64,000 bases of DNA from Adiantum capillus-veneris (Eukaryota; Streptophyta; Polypodiopsida; Polypodiales; Pteridaceae). How positions within the stretch are numbered: position 1 is the stretch's first letter; the number at the start of each line of letters is the position of its first letter. The stretch is from the NCBI GenBank assembly GCA_014529385.2, contig CM043953.1:74858372-74922371 (forward strand), read 5' to 3'. The notes under the pieces were generated by a model. The model saw nothing but the letters and a program-made list of their open reading frames with translations. It did no database searches and had not been told where the DNA came from. This document shows positions 32,976 to 44,758 of the stretch, in pieces. Both the position numbers and the translations under genes were made by a program.

Positions 32976-34561
32976 TGTCATAATAATCAATATCTAATTC
33001 TCCTAAATGATTTTCTCATGTTAAACTGATCATTTAATATGGGGAAGTGCTAGTGGAGAAAAATCTAGAATATTGTTTAAGCTAGCAGACCAGCCACAAT
33101 AGGGATCCAAAGGAGGGAAAATAGGGATCCAAAAGGGGGGCCATCTGCAAAAGAGCAATGTGTACCAATGGGCTTAAAAGACCCTAAGGTTCATCCCATT
33201 AAGACTTCCAAAATGCTAATGTTCTAAAATTCAACGGTGAATCTGTCCAAAGGTCAAAAGCCTAGGGAAATTGGATGCTTTGTGTGTGTCCCAAAAGTCT
33301 TCAACCATCCCTACATAGGAGGGGGTGAGCCCTAGAAGTAGGAGATGAGAGAGAAACACACACTCACACAAGCTCCCTTTACACAAAGGGAATGAGGGAC
33401 ACATGTCAGCTCCCTAGCCCAAATGCCCACAAGGTGTACTCAGTTCCTATTGGATGACCTTGGAAGTGGACCAATGAGAATTAAGCTAGAGTAAATCTAG
33501 TTTAATTAATTTGAAAATACTTAATAAAAGAACCAATAAGAATTAAGATCTCTAGAAGACTATTGGACAGTCTCCCAAGGGGTCCAATAAGCATTCAACA
33601 ACCCAGTGGCTTGCATGATTCCTATTAGCCAGGAGGCAAAGGGGTCCAATGAGAGTTTAGTTGAATTAAGTAATTACCTAAGCTCTCACAAAAGGGGAAA
33701 GGGGGACACATGTCAAAAGACTATCACTTATGCTGCTTAATTTCCATTGGCTAGGCCTAGGGAGGTCCAATGAGGTGGGAGGATGAGCAAATAGCAAGAG
33801 GGGTCGACAAAGAGAGAGAGGGGGCTTATTTTTTCAAGGATTATCACACACACACTCACACAATCTCATGTGTGAAGCAAAGAATACTCTCTCTCATTCT
33901 CAGGCTTTAATGGAAAGCTTACCACCTACTCCAAGCTTGTGAGAAGGGAGGCCTACACCAACAACTCTTGACTTTGTGATGCAATTCCAACCAAGAGCCA
34001 AGATTCAATGCATGCTCAACTCCTCCACAATGCTAGTTACTAAGCTAAGCTATGCTACTATGAGTGATTATGTGAGGAGTTGTACATATTTCTCATAAGA
34101 ATACTCCTTCTTCCTCTCAATCTACTCTCATACCCTGCTATCTCTCACCATCTTCGAAGATGTGTGAGGTCTTGGGTCTGAGACCGTGAGGGAATTGATG
34201 TTGTGTTTGATAAGTGTTTTGCTTAATACATAAAGTTTCCATCTTCATTGCACTAGCTAGTATTGAAGGGACACAAAGAACTATATTTCTCTCTTGATGG
34301 GAGAAACCATAATACAAAGCCTTTTGGAGGGGGGACTGGCTCCATGAAAATCCGGTCCTCAACTTCTATCAATTGCTTATTGCTTAATTTCTCTCTCTTT
34401 TGAAGTATTGTTCATGCTATCTAACAAGGTGTTATACTTTTTGTTGTTCTCTCCACCCAAGCACTCTTGTTATTCTCATTAGGAAGCTATTCTAATGAAA
34501 TGCTCACTATGTTCATGCTATTTTCCGCTACACACAAGTTACTAGACCATTAAATGTTACA
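32976..34561 (+). repeat. 5' LTR of gypsy element C1
   Basis: It begins TGTCATAATAATC and ends AATGTTACA, 1586 bp, and is followed at once by an initiator-Met type primer site. The first ~65 bp align with 51995-52060, and blocks around 33900-34010 align with 52920-53030, so it shares a family with the C2 3' LTR. The upstream half contains repeated ATTGG and CCAAT words in pairs (33449-33771), described in the findings. Confidence 0.85.
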
Positions 34562-34562
34562 T

Positions 34563-34574
34563 TGGTATTAGAGC
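34563..34574 (+). other. Primer-binding site of C1 (initiator Met tRNA type)
   Basis: TGGTATTAGAGC, one base off the standard TGGTATCAGAGC, two bases after the LTR end. Confidence 0.88.
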
Positions 34575-34990
34575 ACAAGGTTTCTCTTTTCTTGCTCAAG
34601 AAGGGAGGTCCTCAAGCTAGCTATAAATGGTTGGTACCATTAATTGCATGTGAGTAAGTAGAATAGGGATTTTTCAGCCTTGCAGTGCACCTACCTTTGT
34701 GTAGCTAATGGGGCATCACCGTCGAGAGCTATGGTCTTAATAGTGGAGTCCTACAGGGCTTGCCTATGTCTTTTGCCTATGGCTTAACCACTATTGAGCT
34801 ATTAGAAGATTGACAGGAGCCAGTGTTGTTTTAGTGTGGACGACCCTCTCTTCTATTCCTTGCAATTAATGGTATTCAAGTCATGGGTACAGTAGCTTGA
34901 GTGCTTTTTCTAAAGGGGTAAAGAGGAGTAGCAACTAGGGCTTGAAGTGCCAATGTACACCTAAAATGTTTACACCTAAAAGTTGTTAGA

Positions 34991-35880
34991 ATGGCTGACA
35001 ATAGTAAAGAGAGTGAAATTAATGTTGCTAACTTTGATTTTGCTAATGACCAAGATACTAATGATGCCCCAATGCTTGTTAACTATCTTGTTTTTAGGCT
35101 TCAACAAGCCATGGGAAATTCATCCCTCCAAAGTGAAGTGCAACGGTAGCTTCGTGCTCATGGAACTCTCCAAGATCCCCACCATGACGAGAGAGCACCT
35201 AGGAATCCTCCTTGTGAGACTTCCAAAAGAGGCCTCTCTCCGATTCAGGAAGAAGAAGAGGATCCATATGAAGGGCTCAAAAATTTCTTCGTTGATGACG
35301 CATCATCTTCTCAAAGGAGAATTCAAGAGCCTCCACCAAAAGAACGAGAAAGAAGTGAGTCTCCTGCAACCTCGGCGGAGATGGCTTCACGAAGACGGCG
35401 GGCTAAACGCTCTCCATCACCTCCAAAACGGAGAAGACCATCGTATACTTCTCCACACCATACTTCAAAGAGGGATGACAAAAAGTGAGAGAAGAAAAAG
35501 GCAAGAAAGAGGACACCCTCTTCCATCTTCTTCATCCTCTTCCTCTTATGAAAGTGATGGTGAAGACAAAGAAGATCAAGCAAAGAAAAAAGCGAGAAAG
35601 AGGTCACCCTCTTCTCCATCTTCCTCAAATTCTTCATCTTCTGAAGAAAGTGATGGTGCAACCTTTGGACCATCAAAAAGAAGAGGCCATAGGAAATCCT
35701 ATGCGGCGTGGAAGAGGTCGTCCAAGCTCAAGAAATTCAAAGAAGATGAGACAAGGACTGGTCGTTGATCAAGAAAATAAGAAAGGGATAGATCTGAGAA
35801 ATCTGAAAGCACAAGCAAGAAGCATGGCATCAATTGAGAGAGGAAATAGGGGGCAAGAGAAAAGGAGATCAAGCGTGTAG
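34991..35880 (+). pseudogene. C1 gag N-terminal part, Ser/Arg-rich
   Basis: The ATG at 34991 opens MADNSKESEINVANFDFAND and reads, with one stop (about 35135), to a Lys stop at 35488. After a frameshift it continues as a Ser-rich basic/acidic repeat: the unit KKKARKRxPSSxSS...ESDG occurs twice in tandem. It ends in HRKSYAAWKRSSKLKKFKED, which in gypsy gag proteins precedes the capsid domain. The capsid core itself is absent. It sits 430 bp after the primer site, as expected for gag. Confidence 0.7.
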
Positions 35881-36569
35881 GGGAACCAACTCTTGAGGGC
35901 GACGAACATTCTCTCTCATTTTCTCTATCTCACAGTGTCCGAAACTGAGCTTGGTGCAGACCTAGAATGCTATTCATTTTGATTTTCTTTAGTTCCAAAA
36001 TAGTAATACCTATATTAAGAGGGCCTTTAAAATTAAGTGGCCAGTCCCACCTAGTGGTTTCCATTAAACACACGCCAGAGAATTTTGATGTAGCAAGAAC
36101 AAAAATTTTCCCTGGCCAAGGAGTCATTCCGCACACATTCGAGTTCAAGCTTTGTTTTCAAAAAGTTAAAAAAATAAATCCACGTTCTTTTCTTTTATTT
36201 TTACTTTCATTAATAAAAATCCTTTCTTTTCTGGGAGATACACATGCAAGCTTTAACCGGGTGGAGTGCTTCTAAGTGATATCATTTAGGAGGGCGAGCA
36301 TTATTATAATATTTTTATTTTGGAAGTTTTGGGTTTTAATGTGGGTTGTTTCATTTGTTTCTCATTTGGCAGTGGTGTGTTTTCATTTGTCAAGTTTGGT
36401 GAGAGACCCCATGTTTTATGTTAAGAGAATTTCATGTTAGTTTAGGTGAGTGTGAGAGACGGTGTGAGAGAAGAAGTGTGAGTGATGGTGTGAGAGTGTG
36501 AGTAAGAGATGTATCTTTTGAGTTAAGTGTGGGAGATGAGTGATTATGAGTCATTAGGAAGAGGATGGA
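35881..36569. other. Non-coding remnant inside C1
   Basis: No domain is recognised between gag and the RT fragment. GTGTGAGAG-type simple repeats lie at 36445-36530. Confidence 0.4.
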
Positions 36570-36985
36570 GGTGTGGGAAAGAAGCTTGTAGTTTTTTGGA
36601 TGGGTTCTCATGCTACAACCAGTTGACCATAAAACCAGAAGATCAACATAAGATGGCCTTTGTAACAACATGGAGCATATTTTCCTATAGGGTGATGCCT
36701 TTTTTCTTGACCAATGCACCTGTCACCTTCCAGAGACTAATGCATTATGCATTCATGAGTAACTTAGATAATTTTTGGAAATATACATGGATGATCTATG
36801 CATGCATTCTCAATTTAGAAATGAGTACATAAAACACTTGAAGAAAATCTTTGAGAAGTTCACATCTTACTATATTTGGTTAGATATTGAGAAATGTGTC
36901 TTCATGGTAAGGCAAGGTAAAATCTTGGGACACATTGTGTCCAAAAATGCATTAACCACCACTAAACATGGGAAAAGCCCAATTT
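36570..36985 (+). pseudogene. C1 reverse transcriptase fragment
   Basis: SFLDGFSCYNQLTIKPEDQ and FSYRVMPFFLTNAPVTFQRL are the gypsy RT fingers/palm blocks. After a frameshift near 36775 comes the catalytic EIYMDDLCMHSQ, then EKCVFMVRQGKILGHIVSKN. The frame ends exactly where the element B LTR begins (TG at 36986). Confidence 0.88.
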
Positions 36986-37821
36986 TGTATTATTTATTGC
37001 GCCAAACTCAATGTAAAATTTTTTTTGGGACTTTATTTTCTAGACTATAATATACTAAATAGGTGTATTAGCCAAACCCATGATATAAAGTAGGAGATGA
37101 ATTTGATAAGTTAGAACTTCAAAGGCTGAGGTATAAAAGCCAATTTTTGTAACCCTAAGAACAAATTTTTGAATTAATCAGCGTGTCGTGAGTTTTGTGT
37201 GAGAGAGTGACTGATCTTCTTCTACTCTCTATGTGCGTGCTACAAATGCTACATTGCAAAGGTGTCTTCACCATCGTGTTAGCAACGATAAGAGCTTCGG
37301 TTTTGGTCTCTTCACAAAGAGCTCTCCCACAACCTTTGAGGTGAGTTTTCTCTCTAATCGTGCATCCGACTAGAGATTTCTATATGTCATGGTCTTCACA
37401 ACGAGTAGAACTACACATTAGGCTTAAACACATTTAGAATCAGTGACCTGTAATTTTTGGCTGGTCTCCATAGGCGATTTTTGCACCAAGAGTTTATAGG
37501 TAGTGAGTTGGATTAGAGACTTTAGGGTAGTATCCTTTAGGTGTGTGGAGGTCACCCCTTGATTTTTGTGACGATTCGACAACGTTAGGTCTTGTTTTGG
37601 AGAGTGTAGCCATCGTAGATAAGAAAGATTTTGTGAATACATAGTGTTCCTTGAGTTGGTTTTCGTTGTTAGTGATTGTCCATAGAAGGTCGAGTAGATG
37701 ATTGAAACCCATCTATTTGTTTCCATGCACCTATGGGTCAAGGTCCATCCTTGGTTGACATCTTATTTGTTGGCCTAGTTCTCACTTTGCTAGCGAGTGC
37801 GAGCAGTAAATGTGCCCAACA
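36986..37821 (+). repeat. 5' LTR of element B
   Basis: It begins TGTATTATTTATTGCG at the break of the C1 RT frame and ends GTGCCCAACA just before a primer site, 836 bp. The part 37390-37821 aligns by eye with 4680-5105 (shared GTAGA(A/G)CTACACATTAGGC and GTTCTCA phrases), so it is the element A family. The start is inferred from the broken RT frame; the end from the primer site. Confidence 0.7.
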
Positions 37822-37824
37822 CCT

Positions 37825-37842
37825 TGGTGCTGCTACCGAGGA
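37825..37842 (+). other. Primer-binding site of element B, tRNA-Asp-like
   Basis: TGGTGCTGCTACCGAGGA differs mainly by C/T and G/A transitions from the Athila/Tat tRNA-Asp site TGGCGCCGTTGCCGGGGA. The changes look like decay of methylated cytosines. It lies three bases after the LTR. Confidence 0.65.
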
Positions 37843-38547
37843 AGAGATCCCTAGGTAGGTGACCTTAGACTATTCCTACAAGGTGAAAGTTTCTCTATTT
37901 TGCCGGATCCTTGTTATTTTACTCTAGGTAGGACTCTTGAGGTTCTAACTTGCCTGGGTCCTTCCTGATAGACAATTTTAGTTAGTTTGGTATAGTTGTG
38001 ATTGTTGGTGTCTGATTGGTTTTGGTGGTATGGAAGTGCTTACTAGTCCATGTATGGTTGTAAATTGTGTTAGCACCCATGATTTCAAACCCCCACATGA
38101 CGAGTAGGAGTAATTGTAGATAGGACATGTGATTGTGATCTAGAGCTATCCATCGTTGATAATATTTTCTTGTATGCTTGCTTGAATATGTTATCTCTGA
38201 AAGTTATGCAGATTGTATGCAGATTGTATCTCTGAAAGTTATGTTATTCTCTTGAATATGTAGACATTTATGCATGGTTGCGTGAGGCCAGGCATAAAAG
38301 AACACGTATGCAAGAGATTTGGTGATTTCACCAGAGTGTTCTAAAGGGGTGTTTTACCCCAGTTACGGACTAAAGTTTTGACCAACAATTGGTCCCCAAA
38401 AGACAAAAGTCAAGTGTGAAAACAACAAAAATAAGAAACTTGTGATCCAATGCATATTTTTGCATTGAAAGTTTGTAAGAGTTCTTTGGAAGTAGTTCTG
38501 AAGGCTTTGGAAAACCAATGCTTGATTTTTGGATTAAATTCCCTAAT
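37843..38547. other. Element B leader before the first palindrome
   Basis: Non-coding by inspection. A short direct repeat (GTATCTCTGAAAGTTATG at about 38190 and 38227) is visible. Confidence 0.45.
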
Positions 38548-39654
38548 AGACATCATATGTGTATGATGTCTCAAGAGTAGATCTGGCAACAAAAAATGGG
38601 CATTTGACTTGCCATTATAGGCAACATGTTATATAGAGCACATTCACCAAGTTTCATCTCATTTGGGCATATGAACTGAGAAAGTTTTACTCTTTTCGGG
38701 AAACTTTTTGTGAAAAAGTGGTGATAAAGAGCAATTTGGATATCCAGACTTTGGTATGAGCACTTGTGCAAGTTGTACATATCAAGGGGTACCTAGGAAA
38801 GAAGCAAAAATGCATTCTGACAACTTAGACATCATACACGTATGATGTCTGAGAGACCATATTTTGGGCTAGAAGGCACATTTGTGTGAACCATTGTGTT
38901 TTAGAGTATCTAGGGAGTAAAAAGGCCAAGTCTCATTGACTTTAAAGAAATTTAAGGCTATTAGAGACCAAGAGATGGATTTAAGCAAAATGACTGCTTG
39001 ATTTGACCATATCTAGCACAAAAGGTGTTGAAATTATATTCTCCAAGTGGCAGTGAGTTTCTTTTATGGTGGAGATCCTCTGGACTGAAATTCACTCCAT
39101 TTTGACCAGATACACATCATACGGGTATGATGTCTCCGGGGCATATATAGTAACCAGAGTGGTCAACATAGCATACCAATATGTTAAACATTTCAAGGCA
39201 AGCCTAAGGACCAAGTTTCACCCAATTTGAATCAATTTTGACCTAGTTAACTTCTTGGATAATCCAACATTGAGACCAAAGCCTGTATAGGGGAGATTGA
39301 CCTACCTACAAGGGTTAAAACTTCAAAGTGAGCCTAGGTTTAGATTAAAAACATCAAGGAGATTCCTTTGTTCAAGTTTGAGTCAATTCTAAGGAAATAG
39401 ACATCATACACATATGATGACATTTCAAGGAAAGCCTAAGTACCAAGTTTCACCCAATTTGAATCAATTTTGACCTAGTTAACTTCTTGGATAATCCAAC
39501 ATTGAGACCAAAGCCTGTATAGGGGAGATTGACCTACCTACAAGGGTTAAAACTTCAAAGTGAGCCTAGGTTTGGATTAAAAACATCAAGGAGAGTCCTT
39601 TGTTCAAGTTTGAGTCAATTCTAAGGAAATAGACATCATACACATATGATGTCT
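38548..39654. repeat. Periodic palindromic leader of element B
   Basis: Five palindromes built on GACATCATAC lie at 38548-38571, 38827-38850, 39113-39135, 39399-39421 (3' arm decayed) and 39631-39654, spaced about 279, 286, 286 and 232 bp. Compared with element A (GACATCCTAC) the left arm has A for C and the right arm T for G, so pairing is kept. Spacers share AAGTTTCA(T/C)C phrases with element A. The final spacing is short because of a 231-bp duplication. Confidence 0.9.
39190..39651. repeat. 231-bp tandem duplication in the element B leader
   Basis: 39190-39420 and 39421-39651 are almost identical and both start CATTTCAAGG. Each ends in a palindrome, so a palindrome was duplicated with its spacer. 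High identity suggests a recent event. Confidence 0.9.
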
Positions 39655-40004
39655 ACATACCAAATTTAGTGCTCAAACTGAGAATCTACTACTCTAAAAG
39701 CCTTTGCTAATAACCTAGCATTTCGTTTGTCTTATTAAACTAGGATTTGAAGCTCATATAAGAATCTTATCTTTTATAGATAATAAGTGAGGATTATTGA
39801 TTTGACAAAGAATTGCAGAGTCAAAGTATTTGACAAAGAATTGCAAATCACAAAAGTTAGCATACAATGGATAGGAGACGACATCAACTCATGAAGAGTC
39901 TTAGTGTCCATCATCTTAGGATCAGATTTCCATTGAGATGGTACTTTCCGAATTTTTGATCTTGTCTCATGGTCACCAATGAATAAAGGTAAGGTTTTTT
40001 AAGT

Positions 40005-40277
40005 TCAAAATTTGTTGTCTTCAAATATCTCTATCCTTGCATCACCGTATAGTGATCCAATATCACCGAGGTAGAACTCATGGTCTGGATTAATCTTAGT
40101 GATAGGGGCTGACTCAAGGGTCGCACTTTTGTCTTTTTTGTTTTTTATATTCTCCCAAAAATCATGTGGCCATGGTTCTTCTACTTCCACAATAGCCATC
40201 ACTTCTTGTGAGCCCACCCCATATGTGGTATTGGCTACTTCCCTTGTATCTAGTGGTGCCTCAACTTTTGGAACCAA
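40005..40277 (-). pseudogene. Hypothetical antisense ORF in element B
   Basis: A 90-residue minus-strand frame with a natural-looking composition: VEVEEPWPHDFWENIKNKKD and INPDHEFYLGDIGSLYGDAR. No family recognised. It is opposite in strand to element B, so it may be an older insertion or an antisense gene like those of some Tat/Ogre-type elements (inference). Confidence 0.3.
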
Positions 40278-40893
40278 GGATTTTGCAAGTTGGTAACCGG
40301 TTGAAATTCCAAAGTACTATACTAGTTTGAAACGATAATTGAAAGCAAACGAGGGCAAAGGAGAAACTACAAGGGAAGAGGTAAGAGGTTTGGGTTTGAT
40401 AGTTGTTAGTACGAAGATTTTGATGAATTTGAGATCAAGAACGTGTACTCAAAGAGAAGAGAGAGTGGACAGAGATCAAGTTAGCTAAGTGTTGAAAGAA
40501 GAGATTGTGAACCAAGCAAGGATAGATCCCTTATCACCTATCATAGAAGAGGGGAGTGATACAGACACCTCTTCCAAAGGATCATATCATTGCCGACAAC
40601 TTGGAGGTTTCCGATAGCAAGGGACCATGGGGGTAGCACCTCTCAAAAAACCGATAAACCTACAAAAACACACTGCATTTTTTCTTAAGTGAACCAATGA
40701 CCATGGAACCTTGATGTATGATGATGTTCAAGAACATCAATGCATATGTATTGAAGAACATCCAACAAGAGGATTAAGAGTAATCATGGTAGCTGATGAT
40801 GGTGATGGGCTTCGCAATGAATAGGGAAACCACTATCTCATTGTCAAAAACCTTGAAAATTAAAATTTCTATGGAGACAATGTAGAAAAAGGT

Positions 40894-41373
40894 ATGATGG
40901 TTATGGAGACTCAAGAGATACCTCCTAAACTCACTCTTTCCAAAGCAGCCTGCTACATTCATGACAAGAGAGTGGAAAGAACGTCAAGGATCCATGAAAA
41001 CATCGGGATTTACAAGCACAAGGAAGGAAGAGCCAGCTCTTACTACCGCTGCATGGAACCCCATGTGAATGAGTTAAGCATGGACAAAGTCTTGTACCTA
41101 TTTTCATATGAGTCTATAACCAGAAACCATATTATTTTTGTCAATAAGTACGAACAAGAATGCGATCCAATTTACCTAGAGGATGTAGGGAGAGTGATAA
41201 CACCAAAACTGATTTCAAAAACTTTGGTAGGGAAGCAAAAGCCCACAAAAACCCCAAGAAAGTTTACAAATCCCTTCTTAGATGATTATACAACACCATT
41301 GCATAGTCAAATAAACAACCACTGTCTAACCCTCAGAACTCACAAGCATTGCCACTATCATTTCAAGCATGGC
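40894..41373 (+). pseudogene. Hypothetical ORF interrupted by chromovirus D
   Basis: From about 40894 the plus strand is open past the D insertion point, ~160 residues: ETQEIPPKLTLSKAACYIHD, MDKVLYLFSYESITRNHIIF, YLEDVGRVITPKLISKTLVG. It is basic and has no recognised domain. Its position after the palindromic leader corresponds to that of the element A ORF, but the sequences do not align clearly. The frame is cut by the TCAAA target site at 41374. Confidence 0.4.
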
Positions 41374-41378
41374 TCAAA
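41374..41378. repeat. Target-site duplication of D, left copy
   Basis: TCAAA, repeated at 46144-46148. Confidence 0.88.
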
Positions 41379-41531
41379 TGTTAGACAAGGGGAACTAGAA
41401 CCTAGGAGTCCACCTCCCAACCACCCACTATATAGCATGTCCCCTGGACATTTTCCCTAGTTGAACTCCCTTTCCACATTGCTTAGCCCGGCCTTGCCTT
41501 TGTCTAGTACGGCCTTGCCGGTGTCCTGACC
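41379..41531 (-). repeat. 3' LTR of D
   Basis: Plus-strand ends TGTTAGACAA...GTCCTGACC; the last base departs from the expected CA. It is more diverged than the three copies at 45993, 47438 and 48885 are among themselves. Confidence 0.9.
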
Positions 41532-41542
41532 TTACTCCCACC

Positions 41543-41842
41543 TTAAGAAGAGTTTTCGTCCTCAAAAACAAAAGTGGGAAATTTCTTCTTAAGAACACTA
41601 ATGTTTTCCCAAGTGGCACCTTCCTTAGGTCGATCTTTCCACTTGATTAAGGCTTGTTGACATAAATGGTGACGTGTACGTAACTCATGATAATCGAGAA
41701 CACATTCAGGTTCATGCGGTAAGGTAGGAGGTTCAATGAGATCAACCAAAATTTTTTGGTCGACATTGTCGTCACCATGTAACCGCTTATGTAAACGTCT
41801 GACATGAAACACCGGATGTAGGTGGCAATAATTTGTAGGCAC
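41543..41842 (-). pseudogene. D chromodomain and integrase tail
   Basis: YCHLHPVFHVRRLHKRLHGD is the typical integrase C-terminal block. PECVLDYHELRTRHHLCQQA followed by LIKWKDRPKEGATWEN is the chromodomain with its conserved W-x8-WE spacing. Chromodomains direct integration to particular chromatin in this clade (known of the family). Confidence 0.9.
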
Positions 41843-41886
41843 GATGACCTACTCGATCACTTGAGTATTTTGAAAGGCCCACAATA

Positions 41887-42747
41887 TCAGGGAGATAATT
41901 TAGGTGTTGGCCTAGTTTTCAGACTTTCTGAATGTTCTGGCACACGTTCCTCTCCTTCCTCAAAGGTAACTTGCCGACGTTTCTCATCAGCATACTTCTT
42001 ATACCGATCCTGCGCTTGTCGAACATTTTGACGAGTGAGTTTCAGCATATCCATGTGGTCTTGGAGAAAATCCTTAACGTGTTGGAGCTTTTCGGTTGCC
42101 AACCCCACCGTAACAGGTGACCTAGGTTGAAACCCATGCATGAGCATGAAAGGACTAAATCCAGTTGTGACATGCTTAGCACTGTTGTAGGAAAACTCAA
42201 GAATAGGTAAGTATTCTTCCCAGTCTGACTGTTTTTTGCTAACGTATTCTCTTAGCATATCCTCTAGCACTTGGTTAACTCATTCAGTCTGACCATCTAT
42301 TTTTGGATGATAGGTTGTACTGAGGTTTAGTTGTGTATCCAATCATTTAAACACAGCCCTTCAGAAGTGACTGTTAAACTTGGGATCACAGTCACTGGCA
42401 ATGTTACTTGGCAAACCATACAACTTGTATAGATTGTCCACAAATAACTTGGCTAGTTCTGGTGTCCTAACTGTTGATTTGGTTGGAATAAAATTACATA
42501 GTTTAGTCAACCAGTCTACCACCACCCATATCGAGCCATGACCTCGTACAGTGGTTGGTAAATCCACAATTAAGTCCATAGAGATGCTTTCCCATTTTCC
42601 ATTGGGAATCTCCAAAGGATGTAAGAGTCCTCCTGCTTTCAAGCACTCTGCTTTGTTAACTTGACATTTTTGGCAATGCAAGACATAAGCTTGAACAAAG
42701 CCATGTATACCTGGCCAGTAAAATTGTCGTCGTACGAGAGCATACAT
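41887..42747 (-). pseudogene. D integrase
   Basis: Minus-strand reading: YALVRRQFYWPGIHGFVQAY with CQKCQVNK (the HHCC zinc-binding part), ISMDLIVDLPTT and SDCDPKFNSHF (catalytic D and D), then after a stop and frameshift (42360-42270) SDWEEYLPILEFSYNSAKHV and GFSPFMLMHGFQPRSP. The catalytic E block near 42330-42290 is decayed. Confidence 0.9.
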
Positions 42748-42968
42748 TTTTCTAATACCCGGGGGCCTTGCGCTTGGACTATCATGACATTCATGAAGAA
42801 TTTGACACTGAATGTCTGTTTCCGTCGGTACACAAACTCTCCCCTTATGCAGTAGGTACCCATTGTCGATGGTGAAATACTTCCATCATTGTAGTTCATC
42901 ACTCGATAGAGGAGAACTAGGTGTGGAGGTTAACATTACACTACCATCATTGGAGTGAGAAGGATCCC

Positions 42969-44450
42969 TCATTTGAACATGGCTCCATACTTTGGAATAT
43001 GCTTCATCATGCTGAGAGAATCCAAAAACTCACTTCGAAGTTCCATGAACAAGAGAGAATTGATCTCCGTCATACAACTTAGAGCGTCATCCACCACATT
43101 GTATCGACCTTTATGATACCTTAGCTTGGCCTCATATTCCTGAAGAATCTTGGTCCACCTGGCTTTCCGACCCTTCAAATCCGTTTGTTGTGTAAACCAT
43201 TTGATGCTTTCATGGTCAAACACAATCTCAAATTGAGCACCATACAGATAATGCCACCATGTTTTTAAGGCAGACACTATTGCATAGAGTTCACGCTCAT
43301 AAGCAGAGTAGTTCTGCAAAGCTGCATCAAGCTTCTTGCTTTCAAATGCAATTGGCCGTCCGTCTTGTAACAGGACTGTTCCAATAGCATGGTCACTAGC
43401 ATCTGTTTCCAAAACAAATGGTTTCAAAGGATCTACAATAGCTAGTATGGGAGTTGTAGCTAATGCATCCTTAAGCGTATTGACACTTTGTTGTTGAGCG
43501 GATCCACAGTGAAAAGCTTTGCCTTTGCCTTTTAGTTGATCCGTCATGGGAACGGAAATATTAGCATAGTTTTTAATGAACCTTCGGTAAAAACCTACAA
43601 ATCCCAAAAAAATATGTAACTCTTCTAGATTTTTATGAGAAGGCCATTGCCAGATTGTATCCACTTTGGATTGATCCATATATATCCCATTAGCTGAAAT
43701 AACATGCCCAAGATAGTGAATTTCTTCTTTCAAAAAATCACACTTAGATTCCTTGGCATATAATTTTTTTGTTTGTAACAACTCAAACACCTACTTGAGA
43801 TGTTGTAAGTGTTCTTCTTCAGAAGCACTGTAGACTAGAATGTCATCAAGAAAAACGATGAAAAATTTGCTCAAGTACGTCTTCAAGACACTATCCATAA
43901 GTGTCATGCATGTTGCGGGCGCATTGGTTAACCCAAAGGGAAAAACCAAGAACTCGTAGTGTCCAAATCTTGTTCGGAATGCAATTTTGGGTATATCAGC
44001 AAGTCAATTAGGGACTTGGTGATATCCTGACCGCAAGTCTATTTTTGTGAAAATGCGAGCATGAGTGAGTTTGTTGAACAACTCATCCACTAGGGGCAAT
44101 GGGTACTTGTTCTTAATCGTAACCGCATTTAGGCCATGGTACTCTATGCACATGCGCATAGTGCCGTCTTTTTTCTTCACTAATAGGATAGGAGAGGCCC
44201 ATGGTGAAGAACTGGGTTGTATAAACCATCTACTAAGATAGTCAACAAGATGACATTCCACCTTAGCAGTTTTAGAATAACTCATACGGTAGGACGGTTT
44301 ACTAACAGTTTTACAGCTTGCAGCCACATCAATGCTATGTTGCACCAATCTTGTCGGCGATAATCCTGGTGGCAAATCATTAGGAAAAACATCTTGAAAT
44401 TCCTTTAATAATTTTTGCAACTCACTAGCAATGTTTGCTTGTTTGGAAGT
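42969..44450 (-). pseudogene. D reverse transcriptase and RNase H
   Basis: RT starts with a [20 protein letters not shown] segment, then [20 protein letters not shown] and [19 protein letters not shown]. After a break the catalytic [15 protein letters not shown] (about 43830) leads to KESKCDFLKEEIHYLGHVIS. RNase H has FVLETDASDHAIGTVLLQDG, ALQNYSAYERELYAIVSALK and YHKGRYNVVDDALS (D-E-D type). Interruptions fall at about 44005 and 43795. Confidence 0.93.
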
Positions 44451-44758
44451 AGCCATTGGTGGAAGAGATGAGATAGAAGCATGCGGCATTGAGGAATGTT
44501 CAACAAATTCAATGTTAGAAAGAAAATGAGACAGTGAGTAACACAAGAAAACTTGATCTATTTCATTATCAGAAACAAGCTGCATAAGCTTAGCGGTACA
44601 AATCAATGGTAAAGAAGTTACATCCTTCTCTCCTAACAACAACACACGTGCAACATGGGATTCAAACATCAAACTGTTGTGCTCATAGCTACGCTTTAGT
44701 GATGGTCCTAGGCTATGCAACCACTCCCTACCAAGGACCACAACTGCCCTTTCCATCT

